DNA of 6,160 nucleotides from Oscillibacter sp. (lineage in GTDB: Bacteria > Bacillota > Clostridia > Oscillospirales > Oscillospiraceae), in contig VSMY01000137.1 in NCBI GenBank assembly GCA_009773995.1, positions 1 through 6,160 on the forward strand, in the 5' to 3' direction. A model generated the notes under the pieces. It was given only the letters and a program-made list of their open reading frames with translations. It did not search any database and was not told the origin of the DNA. How positions within the stretch are numbered: position 1 is the stretch's first letter; each line of letters begins with the position of its first letter. Positions 1-6,119 of the stretch are shown here, piece after piece. Both the position numbers and the translations under genes were made by a program.

Positions 1-14
1 CTGGAAGACGAGGG

Positions 15-698
15 ATGCAGACGATGATCGCAAAAAGCCAATTCGCATATGAATACATCAAGGAGAGGATTCTCACCGGCCAGCTCTCGCCCAAGGCGGA
101 CATCTCCGAAAAACAAATTCAAGAAGAGCTGGGAATCAGCCGCACGCCGGTGCACGAAGCTCTGAAGCGCCTGGAGGATGACGGTTTTGTGGAGACCTAT
201 TCCCGAAAAGGCACGTTCGTGACCGATGTGACCATGGAGACCGTGCGGGATTTGTATGAGACCCGTCTCCTGATTGAACCCACCATCACCCGGAACGCGG
301 TGAATCTGGTGCCCCGGGAGTGGATGGAGGATCTCCGGCGGCGCCTGATAGAGGAGCGGCCCTTCCTGACCAGGGAGGATATCCACGATGTAATGGCCCT
401 GGATACGGAGCTCCACACCACGGTGGCCTCATACTGCTCCAATAGTTTTCTGCGGAATTCCCTGCATTTGATTTATGAGCACGACCGGCGCATCCGCCTC
501 AAGACGGAGCGGAATCCGGCGCAGGTGCGCTTTTCGCAAAGAGAGCATGTGGTCATTTTGGACGCGATGCTGGCAGGAGACGAGGAGCGGACGGAACAGC
601 TGGCCAGGGAACATGTAGTCCACTCCAGAGACCTTACTTATGAGAGCCTCGGGTTTATGAAGTCGGGTCTGTTTAAATTAAGTGAATTACCGGTGTGA
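15..698 (+). CDS. GntR family transcriptional regulator, FadR/FCD subfamily
   Basis: This is a cytoplasmic DNA-binding regulator that probably controls the catabolic genes just downstream. Residues ~8-70 form a GntR winged helix-turn-helix: the stretch ISEKQIQEELGISRTPVHEA (30-49) is the helix-turn-helix, followed by LKRLEDDGFV and the wing residues RKGTFV. Residues ~75-210 fit an all-helical FCD effector domain. Asp130, His134, His178 and His200 match the usual FCD metal/carboxylate pocket, so a metal-bound organic acid is the likely effector. The length (227 aa) is normal. Two starts are possible: ATG at 15 has GGAAG 7 nt upstream, while ATG at 24 sits 9 nt after GAGGG (10-14). Conserved sequence begins after both, so the choice does not affect function. 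The gene ends 39 nt before dctP on the same strand, so it may be co-transcribed. Its own promoter lies outside the window. Family assignment is firm; ligand and targets are inferred. Confidence 0.93.
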   Translation: MQTMIAKSQFAYEYIKERILTGQLSPKADISEKQIQEELGISRTPVHEALKRLEDDGFVETYSRKGTFVTDVTMETVRDLYETRLLIEPTITRNAVNLVPREWMEDLRRRLIEERPFLTREDIHDVMALDTELHTTVASYCSNSFLRNSLHLIYEHDRRIRLKTERNPAQVRFSQREHVVILDAMLAGDEERTEQLAREHVVHSRDLTYESLGFMKSGLFKLSELPV

Positions 699-705
699 CG
701 CCGGG

Positions 706-717
706 AATTTATAAATT
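706..717. promoter_or_regulatory. 12-bp perfect AT palindrome before dctP (possible operator)
   Basis: AATTTATAAATT is its own reverse complement and occupies the short gap between the regulator and dctP, directly upstream of the dctP ribosome-binding site AAAGGAG (721-727). Its position would suit an operator for the adjacent GntR regulator. However, it lacks the GT...AC core usual for FadR-type sites, and AT-rich spacers can be palindromic by chance. Regulatory function is a guess. Confidence 0.25.
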
Positions 718-737
718 AAAAAAGGAGTACTGAGAGA

Positions 738-1826
738 ATGAAGAAGATGAAGAAGTTCCTTGCGATGCTGATGGTCTGCGTAATGGCGGTCGGCCTTGCC
801 GCCTGCGGCGGTTCGGGAGATACCGGAAGCGCCTCTTCCAAAACCGACGGCGCCGCTTCCGGCAGCTCCCAAAATTCCGATGCCGCCGCCCCTGCCGGCG
901 ACGCCGTCGTGGTTCAGATTGCCTACGAAAACAATCCCGGCGAGCCCATTGACCTGGGCTGCAAGGAATGGGCCCGTCTGATTGAGGAGCGCAGCAACGG
1001 CACCATGACCGTGCAGCTGTTCCCCTCCAGCCAGCTGGGCAGCAAGACCGACCTGGTGGACCAGATGCTGATGGGCGAGGGCATCATCCACATCGGTGAC
1101 GCCGCCTTCTGGGCCGACTACGGAGCTCCCGAGATCGGCATCGCTTCCGCCCCCTATATCTATGATAACTGGGAGCAGTACTTCAAGCTGCTGGAGACCG
1201 ACTGGTGGAAGGAGCAGGTTGAGCTCCTCGCCCAGAACGGCCTGCGTCTCACCACCTCCAACTGGGCCTACGGCGTCCGTGAGCTGATGACCACTAAGCC
1301 CGTCCGCACGCTGGAGGATCTGTCCGGCCTTATCATCCGCACCCCCAACAACGTAATGCAGATGAAGACCTGGGAAGAGATGGGCGCCGCCCCCACCGCC
1401 ATGGCCCTGGGCGACGTCTATACCGCGACCCAGCAGGGCACCATCGACGGTATGGAAAACCCCATGGCCACCCTGTATGGCCAGACCTACTATGAGGTCG
1501 CCAAATACATTACCATGATCGACTACATCCGTATGCCCATCCAGTGGGTCACCTCCGAGTCTTGGTTCCAGGGCCTCACAGAGGAGCAGCAGAAGATTCT
1601 GTGCGAGTCCGGTGATGAAGCCGGCCTCTTCCACAACCAAAAGCAGGATGAGATGATTGAACAGTACATCAGCGATATGGAAGCCAACGGTGTGGAAATC
1701 ATCTATCCCGACGACGCCGAGATGGCCCGTTTCCAGGAGGCCGCGCTGAAAATCTATGACAACCCCGAAGTGACTGCCAACTGGAGCGACGGCCTGTACG
1801 AGAACATCCGCAGCATGATCAGCTGA
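738..1826 (+). CDS. dctP: TRAP transporter solute-binding lipoprotein (DctP family)
   Basis: This is the extracytoplasmic substrate-binding subunit of a TRAP transporter, which hands an organic acid to the DctQM membrane pair encoded further along. Residues 1-22 are a lipoprotein signal peptide (MKKMKK, a hydrophobic core, lipobox LAAC at 20-23), so Cys23 should be lipidated and anchored to the outer face of the membrane. Residues 24-55 are a Gly/Ser/Ala/Asp linker. From ~57 the DctP fold follows. Arg181 (GVRELMTTKPV) and Arg201 (GLIIRTPNN, 198-205) sit in the usual conserved positions; Arg201 corresponds to the carboxylate-clamping Arg of the family. The TATQQGTIDGMENPMA block (229-244) is the DctP signature. 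Length (362 aa) is typical. The start is set by AAAGGAG at 721-727. Codons are biased to C-ending forms more than in neighbouring genes, which suits high expression. The ligand is probably a carboxylate such as a sugar acid; its identity is not visible. Confidence 0.95.
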   Translation: MKKMKKFLAMLMVCVMAVGLAACGGSGDTGSASSKTDGAASGSSQNSDAAAPAGDAVVVQIAYENNPGEPIDLGCKEWARLIEERSNGTMTVQLFPSSQLGSKTDLVDQMLMGEGIIHIGDAAFWADYGAPEIGIASAPYIYDNWEQYFKLLETDWWKEQVELLAQNGLRLTTSNWAYGVRELMTTKPVRTLEDLSGLIIRTPNNVMQMKTWEEMGAAPTAMALGDVYTATQQGTIDGMENPMATLYGQTYYEVAKYITMIDYIRMPIQWVTSESWFQGLTEEQQKILCESGDEAGLFHNQKQDEMIEQYISDMEANGVEIIYPDDAEMARFQEAALKIYDNPEVTANWSDGLYENIRSMIS

Positions 1827-1860
1827 AACCGGACCGCCTGATTCTCGATCAAATACTGAT

Positions 1861-1900
1861 GAAGGAGGGACGAGTCGATAAAAAGGCTTGTCCCCCTTTC
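1861..1900 (+). other. RNA hairpin A in the dctP-lyase gap
   Basis: GAAGGAGGGACGAG (1861-1874) can pair with CTTGTCCCCCTTTC (1887-1900) around a 12-nt loop. That gives a 14-position stem with 11 Watson-Crick pairs, two G-U pairs and one A-C mismatch. No T-run follows, so it is not a standard intrinsic terminator. It lies 3' of dctP and 5' of the lyase genes, where it could protect the dctP message end or set the ratio of binding protein to enzyme. Its 3' arm is shared with hairpin B. Confidence 0.55.
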
Positions 1901-1913
1901 TGTCCTGGGACAA
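1888..1913 (+). other. RNA hairpin B, alternative to hairpin A
   Basis: TTGTCCC (1888-1894) pairs perfectly with GGGACAA (1907-1913) around a 12-nt loop. The 5' arm of this stem lies inside the 3' arm of hairpin A, so the two cannot form together over those bases. Hairpin B ends two bases before the AAAGGAG ribosome-binding site (1916-1922) of the small lyase subunit, and CTTTC (1896-1900) in its loop is complementary to GAAAG (1915-1919) overlapping that site. A translational or processing effect is possible but unproven. Confidence 0.45.
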
Positions 1914-1931
1914 AGAAAGGAGCGTTGACGG

Positions 1932-2207
1932 ATGAAAGCGAGCATGATTGACCCGCGGGACAACGTGGCGGTGGTTTTGGGCGAGGTGAAAAAGGGGGAT
2001 ACGGTCTCCTTCCATCGAGGCGGAACGGTCTGCGAGGTCACCGCCGCGGACGACATTCCTCCATATCACAAGATTGCTGGCGAGCGGATTCCAAAGGGCC
2101 GGCCGGTTGTGAAGTACGGTGAGCATATCGGCCTTGCTGCGGAGGATATTCAGCCGGGCAGACACGTTCACGTGCACAATGTGCTGAACAGCCGGGAAGC
2201 ACTGTAA
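1932..2207 (+). CDS. UxaA-family lyase small subunit (SAF domain; altronate/galactarate dehydratase N-terminal part)
   Basis: This 91-aa protein is the stand-alone N-terminal SAF domain of the altronate/galactarate dehydratase (UxaA) family. It partners the large subunit encoded next to it. Family hallmarks are the turn HKIA (46-49), KGRPVVKYGEHIG (55-67) and the HVHVHN motif (78-83) near the C terminus. In single-chain enzymes such as E. coli UxaA and GarD the equivalent region is fused to the catalytic part. Here the two are separate genes with a stop at 2205-2207 and a fresh Shine-Dalgarno site before the next start. The split layout and sizes also resemble the SuyA/SuyB sulfolactate lyase, so the exact reaction is open. 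The start has a good AAAGGAG (1916-1922) 9 nt upstream. Cytoplasmic. Family call is strong, substrate uncertain. Confidence 0.9.
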   Translation: MKASMIDPRDNVAVVLGEVKKGDTVSFHRGGTVCEVTAADDIPPYHKIAGERIPKGRPVVKYGEHIGLAAEDIQPGRHVHVHNVLNSREAL

Positions 2208-2209
2208 AG

Positions 2210-2216
2210 AGGAGGA
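2210..2216 (+). promoter_or_regulatory. Ribosome-binding site deciding the large lyase subunit start
   Basis: AGGAGGA begins just after the small-subunit stop codon. It ends flush against ATG 2217 but 6 nt before ATG 2223, so 2223 is the better start. The tight spacing suggests translational coupling of the two lyase subunits. Confidence 0.75.
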
Positions 2217-2222
2217 ATGGAC

Positions 2223-3386
2223 ATGAATTTTTGGGGCTATCGGAGACCGGACGGCCGCGTCGGCGTCCGCAACAAGATTCTGATTCTGCCGGCGTCGGTC
2301 TGCGCGGCGGACACGGCCCGGATTGTCGCATCCCAGGTGGAAGGAGCGGTCACCTTCCATAACCAGAACGGATGCGCCCAGATTCCCTCAGACCAGCAGC
2401 TGACCATGGACGTGATGGCGGGCTTCGCCGCCAATCCCAACATCTACGGCACGGTTGTAATTTCCCTGGGCTGCGAGAACTGCCAGATGGATCTGGTTGT
2501 GGAGGCCATTCTCCAGCGGACCAACAAGCCGCTGCGGCAGTTTATCATTCAGGAGTGCGGCGGCACGATTGCCACCGTGGAACAGGCTACCCGCGCCGCC
2601 AGGGAGATGGCGCAGGAGGCGTCCAAGCTGCGGCGGGAGGAGTTTCCCGTCAGCGAGCTGCTGCTGGGCACGGAGTGCGGCGGCAGCGATCCCACCAGCG
2701 GCCTGGCGGCCAATCCTTTAATCGGCGAGACCTGCGACCGCATTGTGGACCAGGGCGGTACCGCCGTGCTGAGTGAAACCACCGAGTTTATCGGCGCGGA
2801 GCACATTTTGGCCCGTCGCGGAGCTACGCCGGAGATTCAGCGGCGCATCTACGACATTGTGCACCGCTATGAAGAGGCGCTGAAGCTGGTGGGCTCCGAT
2901 CCCCGGGAGGGCAATCCGTCCCCAGGCAACAAGGCCGGCGGCATCACCACCCTGGAGGAGAAATCCCTGGGCTGTATCCACAAGGGCGGGCACCGCCCGG
3001 TCAATGCCGTCTATGATTACGCCAAACAGATGAAGCCCGGCGAGGGGCTGGTTATCATGGATACGCCCGGCAACGACCCGTCCTCTGTGGCGGCTATGAT
3101 TGCCGGCGGCTGTCAGATTGTGGTCTTTTCCACCGGGCGCGGCACGCCCACCGGCAACCCTGTGGCCCCGGTGGTCAAGCTGACGGCAAATCCCATCACT
3201 TATAGCAAGATGCGGGACAACATTGATGTGGACGCCAGCGCCCTGCTGGAGGCTCCGGAAAAGATCGGCGAAATGGCCGACGCCCTGCTGGCGGAAATTT
3301 GTGAGATTGCCAGCGGCAAGGCGACTAAGTCGGAGTCCCTTGGTTTCATGGAGATGGCCATTGCCCGTGTCTGCAACTATGTATGA
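2223..3386 (+). CDS. UxaA-family lyase large catalytic subunit (altronate/galactarate dehydratase-like)
   Basis: This is the catalytic part of a UxaA-family hydro-lyase, an iron-type dehydratase family that includes altronate dehydratase and galactarate dehydratase and, as a split form, sulfolactate sulfo-lyase SuyB. The usual product is a 2-keto-3-deoxy acid. Numbering from ATG 2223 (387 aa): GYRRPDGRVGVRN at 5-17, His46 with NGC (49-51), LGCEN (82-86), ECGG (111-114), GTECGGSD (149-156), ETTEFIGAEH (185-194), the NPSPGNKAGG block followed by TTLEEKSLGC (231-251), DTPG (280-283) and STGRGTPTGN (303-312). These Cys/His/Glu-rich blocks are where the family binds metal and substrate. The ATG at 2217 would add two residues but is too close to the AGGAGG. 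Small plus large subunit total 478 aa, near the size of single-chain UxaA. The gene runs into dctQ almost without a gap. Substrate not determined; a sugar acid is favoured because an aldolase follows. Confidence 0.92.
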   Translation: MNFWGYRRPDGRVGVRNKILILPASVCAADTARIVASQVEGAVTFHNQNGCAQIPSDQQLTMDVMAGFAANPNIYGTVVISLGCENCQMDLVVEAILQRTNKPLRQFIIQECGGTIATVEQATRAAREMAQEASKLRREEFPVSELLLGTECGGSDPTSGLAANPLIGETCDRIVDQGGTAVLSETTEFIGAEHILARRGATPEIQRRIYDIVHRYEEALKLVGSDPREGNPSPGNKAGGITTLEEKSLGCIHKGGHRPVNAVYDYAKQMKPGEGLVIMDTPGNDPSSVAAMIAGGCQIVVFSTGRGTPTGNPVAPVVKLTANPITYSKMRDNIDVDASALLEAPEKIGEMADALLAEICEIASGKATKSESLGFMEMAIARVCNYV

Positions 3387-3396
3387 AGGCGGGTGA
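3386..3396 (+). promoter_or_regulatory. Ribosome-binding site deciding the dctQ start
   Basis: AAGGCGGGTGA is a near match to the full AAGGAGGTGA site, ends 4 nt before ATG 3401, and overlaps the last base of the large lyase subunit stop. The upstream ATG 3383, which overlaps the stop as ATGA, has no purine-rich site before it. Confidence 0.65.
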
Positions 3397-3400
3397 CATT

Positions 3401-3913
3401 ATGAACGAGACGAAAAAACGGAACCCCCTGCGGATTCTGGGGAACCTGGATTTGTATGTGGCGGTAGTCCTGCTGGTCTGCCTGCTTGCGCTGACCTTTG
3501 CGGGCGTTTTGAAGCGGTACATCTTACGCAGTCCCATCACCTGGATGGAGGAGATGCAGGGTCTGCTCTTCATGTGGATCACCATCATCGGCGGCAGCGC
3601 GGCCTTCCGCAACGCCTCTCATGTGTCGGTGGAGATTTTGGTGGATTCTCTGCCCAAGAAAATCGGCGGCATCATTGAGCGGGTGGACGTTCTGATCCAA
3701 CTGGTGATCCTGAGCTATCTGTGCTCCCAGGAATTTGCCTACTATTTCCAGCTGACCTCCACCGGCAAGGTGACGAACCTTTTGCGGATTCCCTACAGCC
3801 TGGCCTATCTGGCGCTCCCCATCGGAGGCGTGCTGATGATTGTGTCGATGCTGTGGGCGTCTTACCGGCACTATGTGCAGGGCATTGACCTGAAGGGAGG
3901 AGAAAACGAATGA
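3401..3913 (+). CDS. dctQ: TRAP transporter small permease subunit (DctQ family)
   Basis: This is the small integral-membrane subunit of the TRAP transporter, which pairs with DctM to accept substrate from the DctP lipoprotein. From ATG 3401 it is 170 aa, normal for the family, with four predicted membrane segments at ~16-37, 52-69, 89-108 and 128-150. Family features are RY (39-40), ITWMEE (46-51), GGSAAFRNASHVSV (64-77) and the IPYSLAYLALPIGG stretch opening the last helix. An in-frame ATG at 3383 would overlap the upstream stop and add six residues (MKAGDI); the better ribosome-binding site favours 3401. The 3' end overlaps dctM by 4 nt (ATGA), which points to translational coupling of the two membrane subunits in equal amounts. 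DctQ and DctM are separate here, not fused. Confidence 0.93.
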   Translation: MNETKKRNPLRILGNLDLYVAVVLLVCLLALTFAGVLKRYILRSPITWMEEMQGLLFMWITIIGGSAAFRNASHVSVEILVDSLPKKIGGIIERVDVLIQLVILSYLCSQEFAYYFQLTSTGKVTNLLRIPYSLAYLALPIGGVLMIVSMLWASYRHYVQGIDLKGGENE

Positions 3914-5202
3914 ACGCGGTTGCAGTTGCTGTGATTCTGATGCTGGTGCTTTTGTTCCTGAAAGTGCCTGTTTGGCTGTCGGTCATCGCCGGCACGGCCA
4001 GCTATTTCTTTCTGAATCCGGGGGTTACCTCCATGATTTTAGCGCAGCGCCTGGCCTCCTCGGTCCAGGGGCTGACGCTGCTGGCGGTGCCCTTCTTCGT
4101 GTGCGCCGGCATCTTTATGAACTCCTCCGGCGTCAGCAAGCGCATCATGGACCTGTGCGACCTGCTGACCGGCCATATGTGGGGCGGTCTGGCCCAGGTG
4201 AACGTGCTTCTGTCCACCCTGATGGGAGGACTTTCCGGCTCCAACCTGGCGGACGCCGCCATGGAGGCCAAGCTTCTGGTTCCGCCCATGGAGGAAAAGG
4301 GCATGAGCAAGGCGTTCTCCTCCGTCGTCACCGCCGCCTCGGCCATGATCACGCCCATCATCCCGCCCGGAATTGCCATGATTCTCTGTGGGTCCTTGGC
4401 GAACGTGTCCATCGGCAAGCTGTTCATCTCGGGCATCGGCGTGGGAATTCTGCTGTGCGTGGGCGAGATGGCCTGCGTCTCCGTCATCGCCCACAAGCGG
4501 GGCTATAAGCCCTCCCGCCTCAAGGGAGAGAAGCTGCCCGCGGGACAAACCGCTCGGGTAATCCGCCGGGCGATCCTGCCCATGTGCCTGCCCATCATCA
4601 TCATCGGCGGCGTCCGCCTGGGCGCCTTCACCGCCACCGAGGCCGGAGCCGTGGCCGTGCTTTATTCCGTTATCTTGGGTCTGCTCTATCGAGAGCTGAC
4701 CTGGGAGAAAATCATCAAGGGCTTGAAGGAAACCGCGCTCTCCACCGCCGGAATTATGCTGATCATCGGCGCGGCCTCCGCCCTCAGCTGGGTGCTGACC
4801 AAGGAACGGATTCCCCAGATACTGACGGAGCTGATGCTCCAGGTGAGCTCCAACAAGTACATCTTCCTGCTGTTGATGAACATTTTCCTGCTGATCTGCG
4901 GAATGTTCCTAGAGGGCAACGCCATCATGATCATCCTGGTTCCCCTGCTGTTCCCCATTGCCATGGAGTACGGCATCAACGAGATCCAGATTCTGATGGT
5001 TATCATCTTCAACGTCTCCATCGGCTGCATGACGCCCCCCATGGGTACATTGATGTTTGTGGTATGTAATGAGACCGGGTGCAAGCTGAAGGACTTCATC
5101 AGGGAAAGCGTCCCATTCTTTATTGTGCTGATTGTGGAGCTGCTGATGCTGACCTTTATTCCGGTGCTCACCACCGGCCTGGTTACCCTGTTCGGCGGCT
5201 GA
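3910..5202 (+). CDS. dctM: TRAP transporter large permease subunit (DctM family)
   Basis: This is the ion-coupled channel subunit of the TRAP transporter, belonging to the ion transporter superfamily, and drives import with a sodium or proton gradient. The 430-aa protein is almost wholly hydrophobic, with roughly 11-12 membrane segments. Signature blocks are GGLSGSNLADAA (106-117), ITPIIPPG (147-154), FTATEAGAVAV (240-250), GMFLEGNAIMIILVP (331-345) and TPPMGTLMFV (375-384). These form the two inverted repeats with their re-entrant hairpins: the Ser/Asn/Ala block and the TEAGA and TPP blocks lie near the sodium and substrate sites in characterised relatives. Translation starts at ATG 3910 with AAGGGAGGAG (3893-3902) upstream, overlapping the dctQ stop. 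Length is typical. Together with dctQ and the dctP located two lyase genes upstream this makes a complete three-part transporter. Confidence 0.96.
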   Translation: MNAVAVAVILMLVLLFLKVPVWLSVIAGTASYFFLNPGVTSMILAQRLASSVQGLTLLAVPFFVCAGIFMNSSGVSKRIMDLCDLLTGHMWGGLAQVNVLLSTLMGGLSGSNLADAAMEAKLLVPPMEEKGMSKAFSSVVTAASAMITPIIPPGIAMILCGSLANVSIGKLFISGIGVGILLCVGEMACVSVIAHKRGYKPSRLKGEKLPAGQTARVIRRAILPMCLPIIIIGGVRLGAFTATEAGAVAVLYSVILGLLYRELTWEKIIKGLKETALSTAGIMLIIGAASALSWVLTKERIPQILTELMLQVSSNKYIFLLLMNIFLLICGMFLEGNAIMIILVPLLFPIAMEYGINEIQILMVIIFNVSIGCMTPPMGTLMFVVCNETGCKLKDFIRESVPFFIVLIVELLMLTFIPVLTTGLVTLFGG

Positions 5203-5235
5203 CGCACTCAGATATCCGGTGAACGGGCTGATGCG

Positions 5236-5284
5236 GCGGCAATATGGCCCGTGTTCGTTTCGGTGTGCACGGGCCGTATTCCGC
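5236..5284 (+). other. Strong RNA hairpin in the dctM-aldolase gap
   Basis: AATATGGCCCGTG (5241-5253) pairs with CACGGGCCGTATT (5268-5280) around a 14-nt loop; all 13 positions pair, one as a T-G wobble. With C5240 bulged out, GCGG (5236-5239) extends the stem with CCGC (5281-5284). No T-tract follows, so intrinsic termination is unlikely. An mRNA processing or stability element separating the transporter and aldolase parts of the operon is the more likely role. Confidence 0.6.
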
Positions 5285-5302
5285 GATATGTGATTTTGAA
5301 AG

Positions 5303-5307
5303 AGAGG
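5303..5307 (+). promoter_or_regulatory. Ribosome-binding site deciding the aldolase start
   Basis: AGAGG lies within a purine run (5301-5310), 8 nt before ATG 5316. The longer in-frame start at ATG 5244 has no such site and lies inside the hairpin stem, so 5316 is preferred. Confidence 0.75.
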
Positions 5308-5315
5308 AAACTGCT

Positions 5316-6104
5316 ATGAATTCCTGTAAGATGCCGACCATGGAGAGCGTAGAGCAGTTTAAGGCTGCCCTGGAATCAGAGCAAGGAGCTCTGGGCCCCT
5401 TTATGATTGGCACAGATCCCGCTTTTGTCGAGGCTGCCGGTCGCGCCGGTTATGATTTCGTCCTGCTGGATATGGAACATGGGACGACCACCTTCGAGAC
5501 TCTCCCGCACCTGATACGTGCCGCCAACGTTGCCGGCGTCTGCCCTGTGGTCCGGGTCCCCAGGGGGAGTGATATCTGGATCGATCAGGCTCTGGACGTG
5601 GGGGCGGGCGCCGTCATGATTCCGCAAATCGACACGGCCGAACAGGCGCGGGCCGCCGTTTCCGCCGCGAAATTCTCCCCTGTGGGAACGCGGGGAACCT
5701 GCCGCTTTGTCCGCTCCGCGGGCTTTGGCGCCGTTCCCGGAAGCGAGTATTTTGCGAAGGCCCAAGAGACGGTGGTTATCCTCCAGGCCGAGGGGAAAAA
5801 AGCTGTGGAAAACCTGGACGAAATTCTGGAAGTCCCCGGCATTGACGTGATTTTTGTGGGGCCCTATGATCTGTCCAGCTCTCTGGGCCATGTGGGCGAA
5901 ATCGACCATCCGGAGGTCATTGAATGCATCAAGGGGATTATTGCCAAAGCCAATGCCAGGGGCGTGAAGCTGGGGTGCTTTGCCGATACCGTGGAGGGCG
6001 GCAAAAAGTGGCGCGATCTGGGTGTGAAGTTCATCGGCTACTCCTGCGACACCTATCTGTTCTACCAGAAGGCCAAGGCGGACGTAGAACATTTTTCTCT
6101 GTGA
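5316..6104 (+). CDS. HpcH/HpaI family class II aldolase (2-keto-3-deoxy acid aldolase)
   Basis: This is a metal-dependent aldolase of the HpaI/GarL group. Members reversibly split 2-keto-3-deoxy acids (for example 2-dehydro-3-deoxyglucarate or 4-hydroxy-2-oxoheptanedioate) into pyruvate and an aldehyde. From ATG 5316 it is 262 aa, the usual length. Visible active-site features are LLDMEHG (50-56; His55 is the likely catalytic His), VVRVP with Arg80 as the likely pyruvate-binding Arg, PQIDTAEQA (103-111), RGTCRFVR (126-133), Glu159 (LQAEG) and Asp185 (FVGPYDLSSSLG) as the probable metal ligands. All catalytic positions appear intact. The upstream extension to ATG 5244 reads MARVRFGVHG..., has no family resemblance and no ribosome-binding site. 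The gene follows a UxaA-type dehydratase, the enzyme that would make its substrate. The exact substrate, and therefore the aldehyde product, cannot be read from sequence. Confidence 0.92.
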   Translation: MNSCKMPTMESVEQFKAALESEQGALGPFMIGTDPAFVEAAGRAGYDFVLLDMEHGTTTFETLPHLIRAANVAGVCPVVRVPRGSDIWIDQALDVGAGAVMIPQIDTAEQARAAVSAAKFSPVGTRGTCRFVRSAGFGAVPGSEYFAKAQETVVILQAEGKKAVENLDEILEVPGIDVIFVGPYDLSSSLGHVGEIDHPEVIECIKGIIAKANARGVKLGCFADTVEGGKKWRDLGVKFIGYSCDTYLFYQKAKADVEHFSL

Positions 6105-6119
6105 GGAAGGGGGATACAC

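Noticed and set aside
670..715. Possible promoter elements for dctP (TG-T-TTAAAT at 670-678, TATAAA at 710-715)
   Set aside because: Neither has a convincing -35 at 16-18 nt. A start from TATAAA would fall within the ribosome-binding site. AT-rich leader sequence explains both.
1859..1951. Possible 30-codon leader peptide starting ATG AAG GAG, overlapping the small lyase subunit start
   Set aside because: No ribosome-binding site precedes it, the sequence is explained by the hairpin arms, and no run of regulatory codons is seen.
687..2360. Long open frame on the minus strand (557 codons) opposite dctP and the small lyase subunit
   Set aside because: It lies opposite two clear + strand genes with strong family matches, has no ribosome-binding site before its ATG, and its His/Gly/Val-rich translation is what antisense reading of GC-biased codons gives.
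5161..5177. Small inverted repeat CCGGTG...CACCGG near the end of dctM
   Set aside because: Short, inside coding sequence, and explained by codons for the C-terminal residues of the permease.
5241..5290. Rho-independent terminator after dctM
   Set aside because: The stem is strong, but what follows is TATTCCGCGATATG rather than a T-run, and a gene with a good ribosome-binding site follows at once.
5244..5315. N-terminal extension of the aldolase from ATG 5244
   Set aside because: No ribosome-binding site; the start lies within the hairpin stem, and the 24 extra residues do not resemble the family, whereas ATG 5316 has AGAGG 8 nt upstream and gives the normal length.
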